64,000 bases of DNA, from assembly GCA_021372295.1 (NCBI GenBank), contig JAJFUS010000023.1, positions 26,147-90,146 on the forward strand. The letters are read 5' to 3'. This DNA is from a bacterium (GTDB taxonomy: Bacteria; Armatimonadota; UBA5829). The position numbers were made by a program, and so were the translations under genes. The notes beneath the pieces were generated by a model. It did not search any database and had not been told where the DNA came from. It saw only the letters and a program-made list of their open reading frames with translations. The stretch's first letter is position 1; each line of letters opens with the position of its first letter. This document shows positions 1 through 7,966 of this stretch, in pieces.

Positions 1-1518
1 AACAGCCACATCATGCCCGTTGCGCATCAATTCAGAATGACCGGTCACAATCTGCGTAGGCGGGACCCGCCTCGGCCCTGGAGCTGCTCCTCTTGGGTAA
101 CGAATTGCCACTGGCCCGTCGATTTTGGCCGCTTCAAAGAGCATCCCGACCATTTCCGCCGCATCTTTTGGAGCCATAATAGTCAAATTCGGCATGTGCC
201 TGAGATACGACAGGTCGAACACACCATGATGAGTCGGGCCGTCCTCTCCCACTATACCCGCCCTGTCCAGCGCAAAAATAACCGGCAGGTTCTGCAGGCA
301 AACATCGTGCAGTATCTGATCGTAACCGCGCTGGAGAAACGTTGAATAGATCGCAACGACAGGCTTCAACCCGGCTGATGCCAGACCAGCGGCGAACGTG
401 ACCGCATGACCTTCGGCAATCCCGACATTAAAATATCTGCTTGGATACTTTTTCGCGAATCGGTTTAACCCGGTTCCATCCGGCATAGCGGCCGTGATCG
501 CAACTACGGCTGAATCCCTTTGAGCAAGTTGGATCAAAGCGCGTCCGAAAACGTCGGTAAAAGTCCTTTGAGGCTTTTGTGGAGTTTTGCCGTTGCCCGA
601 GTTGAACGGCCCGATCCCATGAAAGTGCCTGGCGTCATGTTCGGCGGGATGATAACCTTTGCCCTTGGTCGTCACGACATGCAACAGCACCGGCCCTTTC
701 AGCTCGAATGCCTGCGAGATAAAATGCCGGAGTTCAGCGATGTTGTGGCCGTCGATCGGGCCCAGATACTCGAAACCGAGCGCCTCAAAGATCGTGCCGC
801 TCGTCGGCGAGACCAAGCTGGTTAGCCCTCGCTTGAGGAATTGAGTTGTTTTCTTGACAAGACCGCCGCCCAGAGGCATTCTTCGAATCAACTCCTGAGC
901 GCCATTTTCCAGCGTCCGATAAAGCGGCATAGTCCGCAGATGCGCTATGTGAGCTGCCATTGCGCCGGTGCTCGGGCAAATGGACATCCTGTTATCGTTC
1001 AACACCACCAGCAGATTCGCGCCCGAAGCTCCAGCGTTGTTGATCGCCTCCCAGGCCATGCCGCCGCCCAACGCGCCATCGCCCACCACCGCCGCCACAC
1101 GGTGTTTGCCGCCGGTCAGATCCCTGCCTTGAGCCATCCCCAGCGCCGCTGATATGGCCGTGCTGGCGTGACCTGTAGCGAAACAATCATACTTGCTTTC
1201 CGAAGGCTTGGGGAACCCGCTTATGCCGCCACTGCACCTGAGAGTGTGGAAGCAGTCGCGCCTATCAGTCAGAATTTTATATGCGTAGCACTGATGACCG
1301 ACGTCCCACACCAGCTTATCGCGCGGCACATCCATCACGGACAACAATCCGATGGTCAGTTCCACCACTCCCAGCGACGGAGCCAGATGGCCGCCATTAG
1401 CGCTTACCACTTCCAATATCGACGCCCTGACCTCTTGCGCGAGCTTCCTCATTTGTGTATTCGATATATGTTTGAGGTCGTCGGGAAGGTTGAGTGAACT
1501 CAGTAGACTGCCGATCAT
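1..1518 (-). CDS. dxs: 1-deoxy-D-xylulose-5-phosphate synthase, C-terminus cut by window edge
   Basis: Condenses pyruvate and glyceraldehyde 3-phosphate to DXP, the thiamine-diphosphate-dependent first step of the MEP isoprenoid pathway in the cytoplasm. Translating the minus strand from ATG at 1518 gives 506 uninterrupted codons to the window edge; the family is usually about 620-640 residues, so the transketolase C-terminal domain is largely missing here. Visible landmarks are the substrate-site DVGHQCYA motif, the TPP-binding GDGA...NDN stretch (about 1000-1100), GPIDGH (about 745) and the DRAG...EDGPTHHG segment. AAGGAG lies seven bases before the start. It diverges from hpnCDE, which use its downstream products. 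The family call is secure; only the end is unseen. Confidence 0.96.
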   Translation of the reverse strand, partial: MIGSLLSSLNLPDDLKHISNTQMRKLAQEVRASILEVVSANGGHLAPSLGVVELTIGLLSVMDVPRDKLVWDVGHQCYAYKILTDRRDCFHTLRCSGGISGFPKPSESKYDCFATGHASTAISAALGMAQGRDLTGGKHRVAAVVGDGALGGGMAWEAINNAGASGANLLVVLNDNRMSICPSTGAMAAHIAHLRTMPLYRTLENGAQELIRRMPLGGGLVKKTTQFLKRGLTSLVSPTSGTIFEALGFEYLGPIDGHNIAELRHFISQAFELKGPVLLHVVTTKGKGYHPAEHDARHFHGIGPFNSGNGKTPQKPQRTFTDVFGRALIQLAQRDSAVVAITAAMPDGTGLNRFAKKYPSRYFNVGIAEGHAVTFAAGLASAGLKPVVAIYSTFLQRGYDQILHDVCLQNLPVIFALDRAGIVGEDGPTHHGVFDLSYLRHMPNLTIMAPKDAAEMVGMLFEAAKIDGPVAIRYPRGAAPGPRRVPPTQIVTGHSELMRNGHDVAV

Positions 1519-1733
1519 CTCGAACTCCTTCAAAAAACAGCGAAAACGCTGCTGCGGTTTATATTGATCGTCCGGCCGTTGATACCGGACACGATTTGGT
1601 CGTCATTTGCTTTTGTTCCCAGTCTCATTAGGGCGACAAACGCTATGTGCGCCTGCAATCATTGGATTAATGAACAGCCATTTGGGGCAATAACGTAGGT
1701 AGTGCTTAGTTTTTAGTTATCCAGAGGTGGCCT

Positions 1734-2663
1734 ATGAGCGCGCACGCCGCAGACAATACTCTTCGCATGTTTCAAGATTATAGCCCGGAAACGCATTTGC
1801 CGGACGCACTCTGCGAAAAGTTGGCGAAGACGCATTATGAAAACTTCACAGTCGGCTCGATGTTTCTGCCGCGAGAGTTGAGACGCCACGTCTATAACGT
1901 CTACGCTTACTGCCGGGTATGCGACGACCTTGCTGACGAGACAGGCGACCGTGATCTTTCAGTGCGCCTGCTGGAATGGTGGAGATCAGAGCTTCACGAA
2001 TGTTTCGAAGGCAATCCTCGGCATGTATTGTTTAAGGCGCTTGCCGAAACTGTTACAGAGTTTAACTTGCCTATTGAGCCATTTGAAGATCTGATCAGCG
2101 CGTTTCTTCAGGATCAAAGTACAACCCGGTATAAGTCTTTTGAGGACATCTTGAACTATTGCACGCGCTCAGCAAACCCCGTTGGGCGCATATTCCTGCG
2201 TCTTCTCGGCTACACGGACGATGCCCGGCGCGAACTTGCTGATTGCACATGCACGGCGCTGCAACTTGCGAATTTCTGGCAGGATGTAGGCGTGGATTAC
2301 GAAAAGGGGCGCATATACATCCCGCTGGAAGACATGCTGCGGTTTGGTTACTCGGAGAGTGAACTGCGAAACCACGTGGTGAACGCCAGTTTTGTGCGAT
2401 TGATGCGGTTTGAGATAGCTCGCACACGGGAACTTTTTGAACGCGGATCAGCGCTTTCGGGTCAAATATCTGGCATCGGCGCGGCGGATGTAGAGCTGTT
2501 CAATCGAGGCGGAATGGCCGTTTTACGATCTATCGAGCGCAACAGATATGACGTCTTCCGAAAGCGCACAAAAGTGTCGAAATCACAGAAAGTATTACTG
2601 ATGCTGGGATGGTGCGTGAGCCGTTTCTACCATCGACTCGCGCGCGAACGGAGCGATATATGA
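1734..2663 (+). CDS. hpnC: HpnC-like squalene synthase component
   Basis: Trans-isoprenyl diphosphate synthase of the squalene/phytoene synthase family, 309 residues. In the three-gene bacterial squalene route HpnC turns presqualene diphosphate into hydroxysqualene. Two Asp-rich Mg-diphosphate sites are visible: DDLAD at residues 64-68 and DVGVD at 184-188, the latter followed by KGRIYIP, typical of the family. AGAGGTGG precedes the ATG. The stop overlaps the start of the next synthase paralog in an ATGA tetranucleotide, implying translational coupling. HpnC rather than HpnD is assigned from position in the C-D-E order and the weaker second Asp motif; an alignment would confirm which paralog is which. 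Confidence 0.9.
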   Translation: MSAHAADNTLRMFQDYSPETHLPDALCEKLAKTHYENFTVGSMFLPRELRRHVYNVYAYCRVCDDLADETGDRDLSVRLLEWWRSELHECFEGNPRHVLFKALAETVTEFNLPIEPFEDLISAFLQDQSTTRYKSFEDILNYCTRSANPVGRIFLRLLGYTDDARRELADCTCTALQLANFWQDVGVDYEKGRIYIPLEDMLRFGYSESELRNHVVNASFVRLMRFEIARTRELFERGSALSGQISGIGAADVELFNRGGMAVLRSIERNRYDVFRKRTKVSKSQKVLLMLGWCVSRFYHRLARERSDI

Positions 2664-3565
2664 CAACAATCTCTCCCGCCAGGCTGCGGGAATCATATCG
2701 TTATTGCAGGAGCGTCGCAAAGAAACGCGCGAAGAACTTCTATTACTCGTTCATCGTGCTGCCGCGTGAAAAAAGTGACGCCATGTGCGCGGTATATGCG
2801 TTCATGCGATACTGCGACGACATCGCGGACGACCCCACTATCGGTCGAAACAGGAACGCCATGCTGAACAACTGGCGCGAGTCGCTCGACGAGTGCATGC
2901 TCGGCAACTACGGCGACAGCCTGATTCTGCCAGCGTTTCACGACGCCGTGACTCGATTCGATATTCCGCCGGGCTATCTGCATCAGCTCATCGACGGCGC
3001 GACGATGGATCTCTCCATCGACAGATACCGCACATTCGACGAGCTTTACGATTACTGCTATAAAGTGGCGTCGGTGGTGGGGCTGGTGTGCATCCACATA
3101 TTCGGGTTCGATTCGCCGCAGGCACGCAGGCATGCCGAGTTTTGCGGGATTGCGTTCCAGCTTACGAATATACTGCGCGACGTCAAAGAAGACGCCGAAC
3201 GTGGCCGGGTTTATCTCCCCGAGGAAGATTTGTGGGCGTTTGACTACAGCGCTGACGATCTGACAAACGGCGTTTACGACGACCGCTTCCAACGCCTGAT
3301 GAAATTTGAGACCCGCCGGGCATACGACTATTACAGCGCTGCGCTTCCATTGGTAATGATGGTGCACGGGTCAGGTCGACCGGGTCTGTGCGCGATGATC
3401 GAGATATATTCAAGCATTCTGGGCATGATCGACAAAAATCCCGGCGACGTGCTCGACGGACAAATCTCCCTGCCGACAACCCGCAAGCTTTCAATAGCGG
3501 CAAGAGCGATAATGCAATCCCGAATGAATGGAGGACGGCCATTTCTGCCGGAGCTGCGGTTATAG
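2660..3565 (+). CDS. hpnD: HpnD-like presqualene diphosphate synthase
   Basis: Second squalene/phytoene synthase paralog, 301 residues from ATG 2660. HpnD joins two farnesyl diphosphates to presqualene diphosphate. Asp-rich sites are DDIAD at 53-57 and DVKED at 174-178 with the flanking ERGRVYLPEEDL segment of canonical synthases. A longer reading frame opens at 2609, but the 2660 ATG overlaps the hpnC stop (ATGA) and gives a normal family N-terminus, so I chose it. The 3' end overlaps hpnE by about 25 bases. Three genes in this order predict squalene or hopanoid precursor synthesis; squalene-hopene cyclase itself is not in the window. Confidence 0.92.
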   Translation: MTTISPARLRESYRYCRSVAKKRAKNFYYSFIVLPREKSDAMCAVYAFMRYCDDIADDPTIGRNRNAMLNNWRESLDECMLGNYGDSLILPAFHDAVTRFDIPPGYLHQLIDGATMDLSIDRYRTFDELYDYCYKVASVVGLVCIHIFGFDSPQARRHAEFCGIAFQLTNILRDVKEDAERGRVYLPEEDLWAFDYSADDLTNGVYDDRFQRLMKFETRRAYDYYSAALPLVMMVHGSGRPGLCAMIEIYSSILGMIDKNPGDVLDGQISLPTTRKLSIAARAIMQSRMNGGRPFLPELRL

Positions 3566-4830
3566 GAGGAGGAGTCGCGGGACTTGCCTGCGCCTGCGAA
3601 CTGGCCGACGCCGGGCTGGACGTGAGAGTATTCGAGGCAAAGAATCGCCTTGGAGGACGAGCCCACTCATTCCGCGAGCGCGAGACCGGCGCGACCATAG
3701 ATAACTGTCAGCACGTCCTGCTGGGCTGCTGCGATGCCGCGCGTGGGTTTCTCGACAAAATCGGGTCGGCTGAGCGTATCGCATTTTATGACCAGATGAC
3801 CTTGATAGGAGCAAAGGGCGAAAGTCTCACGATCAAGTCATCAATGCTGCCCGCGCCGCTGCATCTGTTGCCGGCTATACTGCGCACTCGATACTTCACC
3901 GCCGGAGAAAAGCTCGAACTGGGGCGAGTATTTGCAAGGATTGCGCAAACCCCACCGGAAAATACCTTAAGCGCCAGAGACTATCTGCGCGAAATCAAAT
4001 GTCCACAAAGGCTGATTGATCTATTGATCGACCCCATCCTGGCCTCGGCTCTCAACGAAACCGCGTCCGATGCGTCCGCCGAATATGCGCGTATGGTCGT
4101 ATCAAAGTCGCTGATGGAGGGCAGGCACGGCTATAAGCTGGGTGTACCGGACGGACCATTATCGCAGTTGATAGAAGTCCCCGCATTGCGATATTTATCG
4201 CGACGAGGATGCATGGTGCACACATCTGCAAAGATCGAAAAGCTGCACTTCCGAGGCGACATGGTCACTTCAGCGCTTCTCTCGGATGGAAAGCGGATCA
4301 GGCCGGACTATTACGTGTGCGCCGTTCCGCCATGGTCGCTCGATGAAATGGGATTCGCAACCTACGCCGCCCGGCGACTGCGCTGGCGTCCGATAGTGTG
4401 CGTCCATCTCTTTTATGATGATCCTTGTGTGGACTTCGAACGGTCGTGTGTCGTCGGTGAGCCATTCGGGTGGGTCTTCAACAAGACATCAGACTTCGGT
4501 CTGAATTTCGGCTATATACAGGCGGTGGCAAGCGCCGCCGAGTCGCTGAATGGGCTGGACAACAACGACATCATAGAATTGGCCGAACGAGCAGTCGCGA
4601 AAGCGATCCCCCACCCGCATAAGCCTGCGCTGAAACGCGCCGTGATCTATAACGCAAGTCGCGCGACATTTTCGACAGGCGATACAAGCGACGGTCTGCG
4701 GCCGTCCACCGTCACGCCCATTCAGAATTTGTTTCTGGCAGGCGATTGGACCGACACCCGTTGGCCGGCCACAATCGAGGGCGCAGCAATATCTGGTATC
4801 AAAGCCGCAAATGCAATTCTTCGCCGATAA
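3541..4830 (+). CDS. hpnE: HpnE-like FAD-dependent hydroxysqualene dehydroxylase, probable ATT start
   Basis: Amine-oxidase-type flavoprotein that reduces hydroxysqualene to squalene in the HpnCDE route. From ATT 3541 the protein is 429 residues, with the FAD Rossmann motif GGGVAG at 9-14 and the C-terminal FAD-binding AGDWTDTRWPATIEGA segment. No ATG, GTG or TTG lies in frame near the expected start: the nearest upstream ATG (3388) would add 51 residues of basic, unrelated sequence encoded inside hpnD, and the next downstream GTG would delete the Rossmann motif. GGAGG at 3530-3534 sits six bases before ATT 3541, ideal Shine-Dalgarno spacing. The gene overlaps hpnD by about 25 bases. Function is secure; the start is inferred. 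Confidence 0.88.
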   Translation: MSAGAAVIGGGVAGLACACELADAGLDVRVFEAKNRLGGRAHSFRERETGATIDNCQHVLLGCCDAARGFLDKIGSAERIAFYDQMTLIGAKGESLTIKSSMLPAPLHLLPAILRTRYFTAGEKLELGRVFARIAQTPPENTLSARDYLREIKCPQRLIDLLIDPILASALNETASDASAEYARMVVSKSLMEGRHGYKLGVPDGPLSQLIEVPALRYLSRRGCMVHTSAKIEKLHFRGDMVTSALLSDGKRIRPDYYVCAVPPWSLDEMGFATYAARRLRWRPIVCVHLFYDDPCVDFERSCVVGEPFGWVFNKTSDFGLNFGYIQAVASAAESLNGLDNNDIIELAERAVAKAIPHPHKPALKRAVIYNASRATFSTGDTSDGLRPSTVTPIQNLFLAGDWTDTRWPATIEGAAISGIKAANAILRR

Positions 4831-4880
4831 ACATCAAAGACGCGCCACCTTGGCGTCCGATCAGGCTCAAGAGTGATTCC

Positions 4881-6464
4881 CTACTTTTTATCGTCCGATT
4901 TTGGCGGAAGCTCTTCGTACACGTCAAACCCGGTCTGGATATCGGCCATGCTGTAGCCAGGCCTGTACGAGAGCATCTTCATGACGATCTTGTCTTTGGT
5001 TGACGAGAGCTTCGCACTGCCTATGATGCGCTTCTCATACTTGTCCTTTAGACTCCACGCCGGATACGCCACCTCATAGGTCTTCTTCGGATCGAGTGAA
5101 CGACTCGGCAAAACTTCTATCGTCTGGCCGCCTCGTCCGACAGATATTATCGGCCCGACCCAACGCTCTTTATCAGGATCGGACAGTTTTACCAGCGCCG
5201 ACCCCGCGGCAACCGGCGCATATTTGTAGCGAGGTCGATTCACGGCCAGGTACCCGGTGGCGCTCTGGGGGTTGGTGATGATCGCGTAACCGATGTTGTC
5301 GTTTACGACCTTGTCATCCTCGTCCTCCCAAACCTGTTGCACTGCAAGAAATCTGTCAAACTTCGTGAGGGACGATTTTGACACGATCTTGCCAGCGGAT
5401 TCAACTCTTGCCGCGACATTGCTTACAGGTTCGGGGGCAGGCAAAACATATACGCCGGTTCCAAGGCCGATTTGATCCGATTTTGCGTCAGATATAGGTG
5501 TAATACGCGCAAAATAACCGCCACTAGTCTTCGTGACAATACCCCTTGCAACCGGAACGTCGATATGATTCTCATAACGAAAGTCCCAGCCCTGACCCAT
5601 CAGCCACACTATATCGCCGGCCTGAAGTTTCTCCGACGACGTAAACTCAACACTGTTTCCCGCGATCTTCGTTACGCCACCGATCTTGTTCGGGTTTGGT
5701 ATGTCCTTGATATCTTCGGGTGGGATCGAGATATCCATCTTGTTGAGGAGTGCGGTCAGGTATTCCAATCGCTCGGGAGTCGGCGGGTGAGAGCTGAAAA
5801 TCTTTGGCGTCTCGCCTCCTGATTCCTCCTGGAAGCGGTTGATCTTGCGCATCGAAAGCAAGACCCCTACCGGGTTGTATCCAGCTTCCAGAAGCAGTTG
5901 CGTGCCAATTTCGTCAGCCTGACGCTCGTCGCCACGCGAGTACTTTAGAGTGTACAAGTTGTGGAGGATTCCCGTCACATCTCCAACTGTCTGGCTTGCC
6001 CCCAGGACAGTCAAAATGGCTCCAAGCCACAACGATCTGCGCTGTGCCTTGGACATGGCATCAAGGGCGTGGCGGCGATCGGAGTGTACGATCTCGTGCG
6101 CAATGACACCCTTGCGCTCGTCAGGCCTGAGTATATACCAGAGGCGGCTCGAAAAGTAGACATAGCCGCCTGGAGTGGAAAACGCATTGAACTCATCCTG
6201 CTTGAGAATCCTGAAGTGATATTTGATCTCCGGCCTGCGGATGCTCTCGCCTTTCATAAGCTCCTGGCCGTATTCGTTGATCTCTTTGAGCGCGGCATCG
6301 TCCGTGACCTGAGGGTATTCTTTCAGAATCTCGACGTCCAACTTTCTGCCGAGTTCGACTTCCTCTTCAAGGGAAGTTGCCGCGACAGTCGGAATCGCCG
6401 CGGCAAGAATGGCGAATACCATCAGCAGTATCTTTGTAATACCGATTTTTCTCATCATGTCCAT
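4881..6464 (-). CDS. Exported M48-family zinc metalloprotease with long C-terminal extension
   Basis: A 527-residue protein with an N-terminal hydrophobic signal segment (about residues 8-30) and a peptidase M48 domain. The zinc site is HEIVH at 123-127, with the third ligand probably Glu180 in DERQADE; GDERQADEIG and SSHPPTPERL are hallmarks of BepA/LoiP-like periplasmic proteases. After about residue 240 the protein lacks clear TPR repeats and instead carries a roughly 290-residue region of beta-rich appearance of unknown role. Such enzymes usually take part in envelope protein quality control. The ATG at 6464 is followed by other in-frame ATGs at codons 3 and 4, so the exact start is uncertain. 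The gene converges on hpnE. Confidence 0.88.
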   Translation of the reverse strand: MDMMRKIGITKILLMVFAILAAAIPTVAATSLEEEVELGRKLDVEILKEYPQVTDDAALKEINEYGQELMKGESIRRPEIKYHFRILKQDEFNAFSTPGGYVYFSSRLWYILRPDERKGVIAHEIVHSDRRHALDAMSKAQRRSLWLGAILTVLGASQTVGDVTGILHNLYTLKYSRGDERQADEIGTQLLLEAGYNPVGVLLSMRKINRFQEESGGETPKIFSSHPPTPERLEYLTALLNKMDISIPPEDIKDIPNPNKIGGVTKIAGNSVEFTSSEKLQAGDIVWLMGQGWDFRYENHIDVPVARGIVTKTSGGYFARITPISDAKSDQIGLGTGVYVLPAPEPVSNVAARVESAGKIVSKSSLTKFDRFLAVQQVWEDEDDKVVNDNIGYAIITNPQSATGYLAVNRPRYKYAPVAAGSALVKLSDPDKERWVGPIISVGRGGQTIEVLPSRSLDPKKTYEVAYPAWSLKDKYEKRIIGSAKLSSTKDKIVMKMLSYRPGYSMADIQTGFDVYEELPPKSDDKK

Positions 6465-6606
6465 CCATTCCCTGGTTTGAATATACTAACAGTATAGCTC
6501 AGACGCGATAATATCGAAACACTCGAACGCACAAAGGCCGTGATATTTTCGGGCAGTATATCTGCTTTATCTCTATGGAAAACATTGCAGTACGGCTATT
6601 GCCCAA

Positions 6607-7686
6607 CTATTTCTTGTCCATTTTCCTGATCTGTTTATGTATATTCTTCCACTTCTCACGCTCAACGCGAGCCAGACCGGCATCCTGCTTTCGTTCAAGA
6701 AAATGTAGTTCCGCCTGCATCTTCATATAGTTGTCAAAACGTCGATGATCAAGGCTCCCATCGTTCAATGCAGCGCGAACCATGCATCCCGGCTCATCGT
6801 TATGCGAACAATCTCCAAAACGACATTGGCGCGCGAGAACCTCTATATCGACAAATGCCTCAGCAAGACCATTATCCACATTCCAGAGCTGGATTTCACG
6901 CATTCCTGGGGTATCGATCACAAGGCCACCGCCGGGAAGAACAAAAAGTTGGCGATGCGTGGTAGTATGCCTCCCTTTGCTGTCGACCTCCCGAACCTCC
7001 CGCACTCTTTGCAGGTCGCTGCCCAGCAGGTAGTTGACGAGAGTCGACTTGCCGACACCCGACGAGCCAAGAAGAGCCACCGTGATACCTTCTTTCAGAT
7101 AGTCAGACATAACACTCAAGCCTTGTCCCGCGACAACACTTACCGCATGAACAGGCACTCCCGGCGCGCTGGCGCGAATAATGTCTATACTCGCATCCAC
7201 ATCGGAACACTGATCGCACTTTGTAAGCAAGACAACCGGTTCGGCGCCACTCTCCCAGGCCAGAGCAAGATAACGCTCGGCTCGGGCTGGACTAAAATCA
7301 TTATCCAAACTCATCACGATAAACACCGTGTCGATGTTCGATGCTATGGGCTGTCGACTTACTCTCTTTCCGGCTTCCTTTCGTGAAAACATACTCTTGC
7401 GGGGAAGCACACAGTGAATGATCGCTCTGGGCGGCTGTTCATCTAGGATTTGGGCGGCAACCCAATCCCCGACAACGGGCAGGTCGGCCCTGTCGTCCGA
7501 GCCATACAGTAGTTTGCCGGTTGGAACAGCAGGCATCTCGCCTTGATCCGTCAGAACAGCATACAGCCCCCTCTGCTCAAGGCTTACGCGGCATGGCGAG
7601 AGTGAGTCATCGGCGATTTGATTGAAACCACGGGCAAAATCAGAAGTATATCCGAGTTCTACAAGTGACAATTCAGGTTCCTCCAT
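6607..7686 (-). CDS. rsgA: Ribosome small-subunit biogenesis GTPase RsgA
   Basis: Circularly permuted GTPase that assists late 30S subunit maturation. The 359-residue protein has an N-terminal OB-fold region (about 35-110), G4 motif TKCD at 155-158, G1 P-loop GSSGVGKST at 207-215, G3 DTPG at 258-261 and the C-terminal zinc knuckle C288, C293, H295, C301. The motif order G4-G1-G3 is diagnostic. It is preceded by a 160-base leader containing a good minus-strand promoter and a 21-codon reading frame with a strong ribosome-binding site (separate entries). Length and motifs are fully normal for the family. Confidence 0.97.
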   Translation of the reverse strand: MEEPELSLVELGYTSDFARGFNQIADDSLSPCRVSLEQRGLYAVLTDQGEMPAVPTGKLLYGSDDRADLPVVGDWVAAQILDEQPPRAIIHCVLPRKSMFSRKEAGKRVSRQPIASNIDTVFIVMSLDNDFSPARAERYLALAWESGAEPVVLLTKCDQCSDVDASIDIIRASAPGVPVHAVSVVAGQGLSVMSDYLKEGITVALLGSSGVGKSTLVNYLLGSDLQRVREVREVDSKGRHTTTHRQLFVLPGGGLVIDTPGMREIQLWNVDNGLAEAFVDIEVLARQCRFGDCSHNDEPGCMVRAALNDGSLDHRRFDNYMKMQAELHFLERKQDAGLARVEREKWKNIHKQIRKMDKK

Positions 7687-7778
7687 ATAAACAGGCGTAA
7701 CTATACTACCCGCACGCCTATGAGGAACCCATCAGGTGCTGTGGAATAAAAGGTGGATTGGTGAGGTTAGAGACAGCC

Positions 7779-7844
7779 CTAGAGTGGCGCCTCATCCTTG
7801 TGCGGCATCGATATTGCATTGGAAAAACAGCCTACAGCGACCAT
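7779..7844 (-). CDS. Possible 21-residue leader peptide upstream of rsgA
   Basis: A short frame starts at ATG 7844, seven to eleven bases downstream of AGGAGG (7851-7856), the best Shine-Dalgarno in this neighbourhood and better than that of rsgA itself. It runs 21 codons to TAG and ends 92 bases before rsgA. It lies just downstream of a TATAAT box, so it would be the first thing translated on the rsgA messenger. The peptide (begins MVAVGCF, ends DEAPL) resembles nothing I know and shows no run of one amino acid of the kind seen in classic attenuator peptides. It could be a leader peptide, an upstream frame that controls rsgA, or chance. Confidence 0.4.
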   Translation of the reverse strand: MVAVGCFSNAISMPHKDEAPL

Positions 7845-7885
7845 AAAACCCTCCTATTGATCAGATTCAAACCATTATCATATAC

Positions 7886-7914
7886 ATTATAGCATGTACG
7901 CATTACATTGCTAA
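7886..7914 (-). promoter_or_regulatory. Predicted sigma-70 promoter for the rsgA leader
   Basis: Minus strand reads TTAGCA (7914-7909), a 17-base spacer, then TATAAT (7891-7886). The -10 is a perfect consensus and the -35 matches four of six bases. Transcription would start near 7879, giving a roughly 190-base leader before rsgA. Confidence 0.6.
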
Positions 7915-7925
7915 ACGAGCAAAAA

Positions 7926-7955
7926 AGCGCTGCGCCTTTTATAAGGCGCAGCGCT
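7926..7955 (-). terminator. Intrinsic terminator of the pyruvate:ferredoxin oxidoreductase gene
   Basis: Perfect 13-base-pair GC-rich stem (7926-7938 with 7943-7955) and a 4-base loop, followed on the minus strand by six T (7925-7920). It begins 12 bases after the stop of the oxidoreductase gene and also insulates the rsgA promoter from read-through. Confidence 0.9.
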
Positions 7956-7966
7956 CTATATTATTT

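Noticed and set aside
1519..1733. Strong promoters between dxs and hpnC
   Set aside because: Only weak -10 or -35 resemblance on either strand; no confident call.
3388..3540. ATG 3388 as start of hpnE
   Set aside because: Adds 51 residues that overlap hpnD and look unlike the family; no Shine-Dalgarno.
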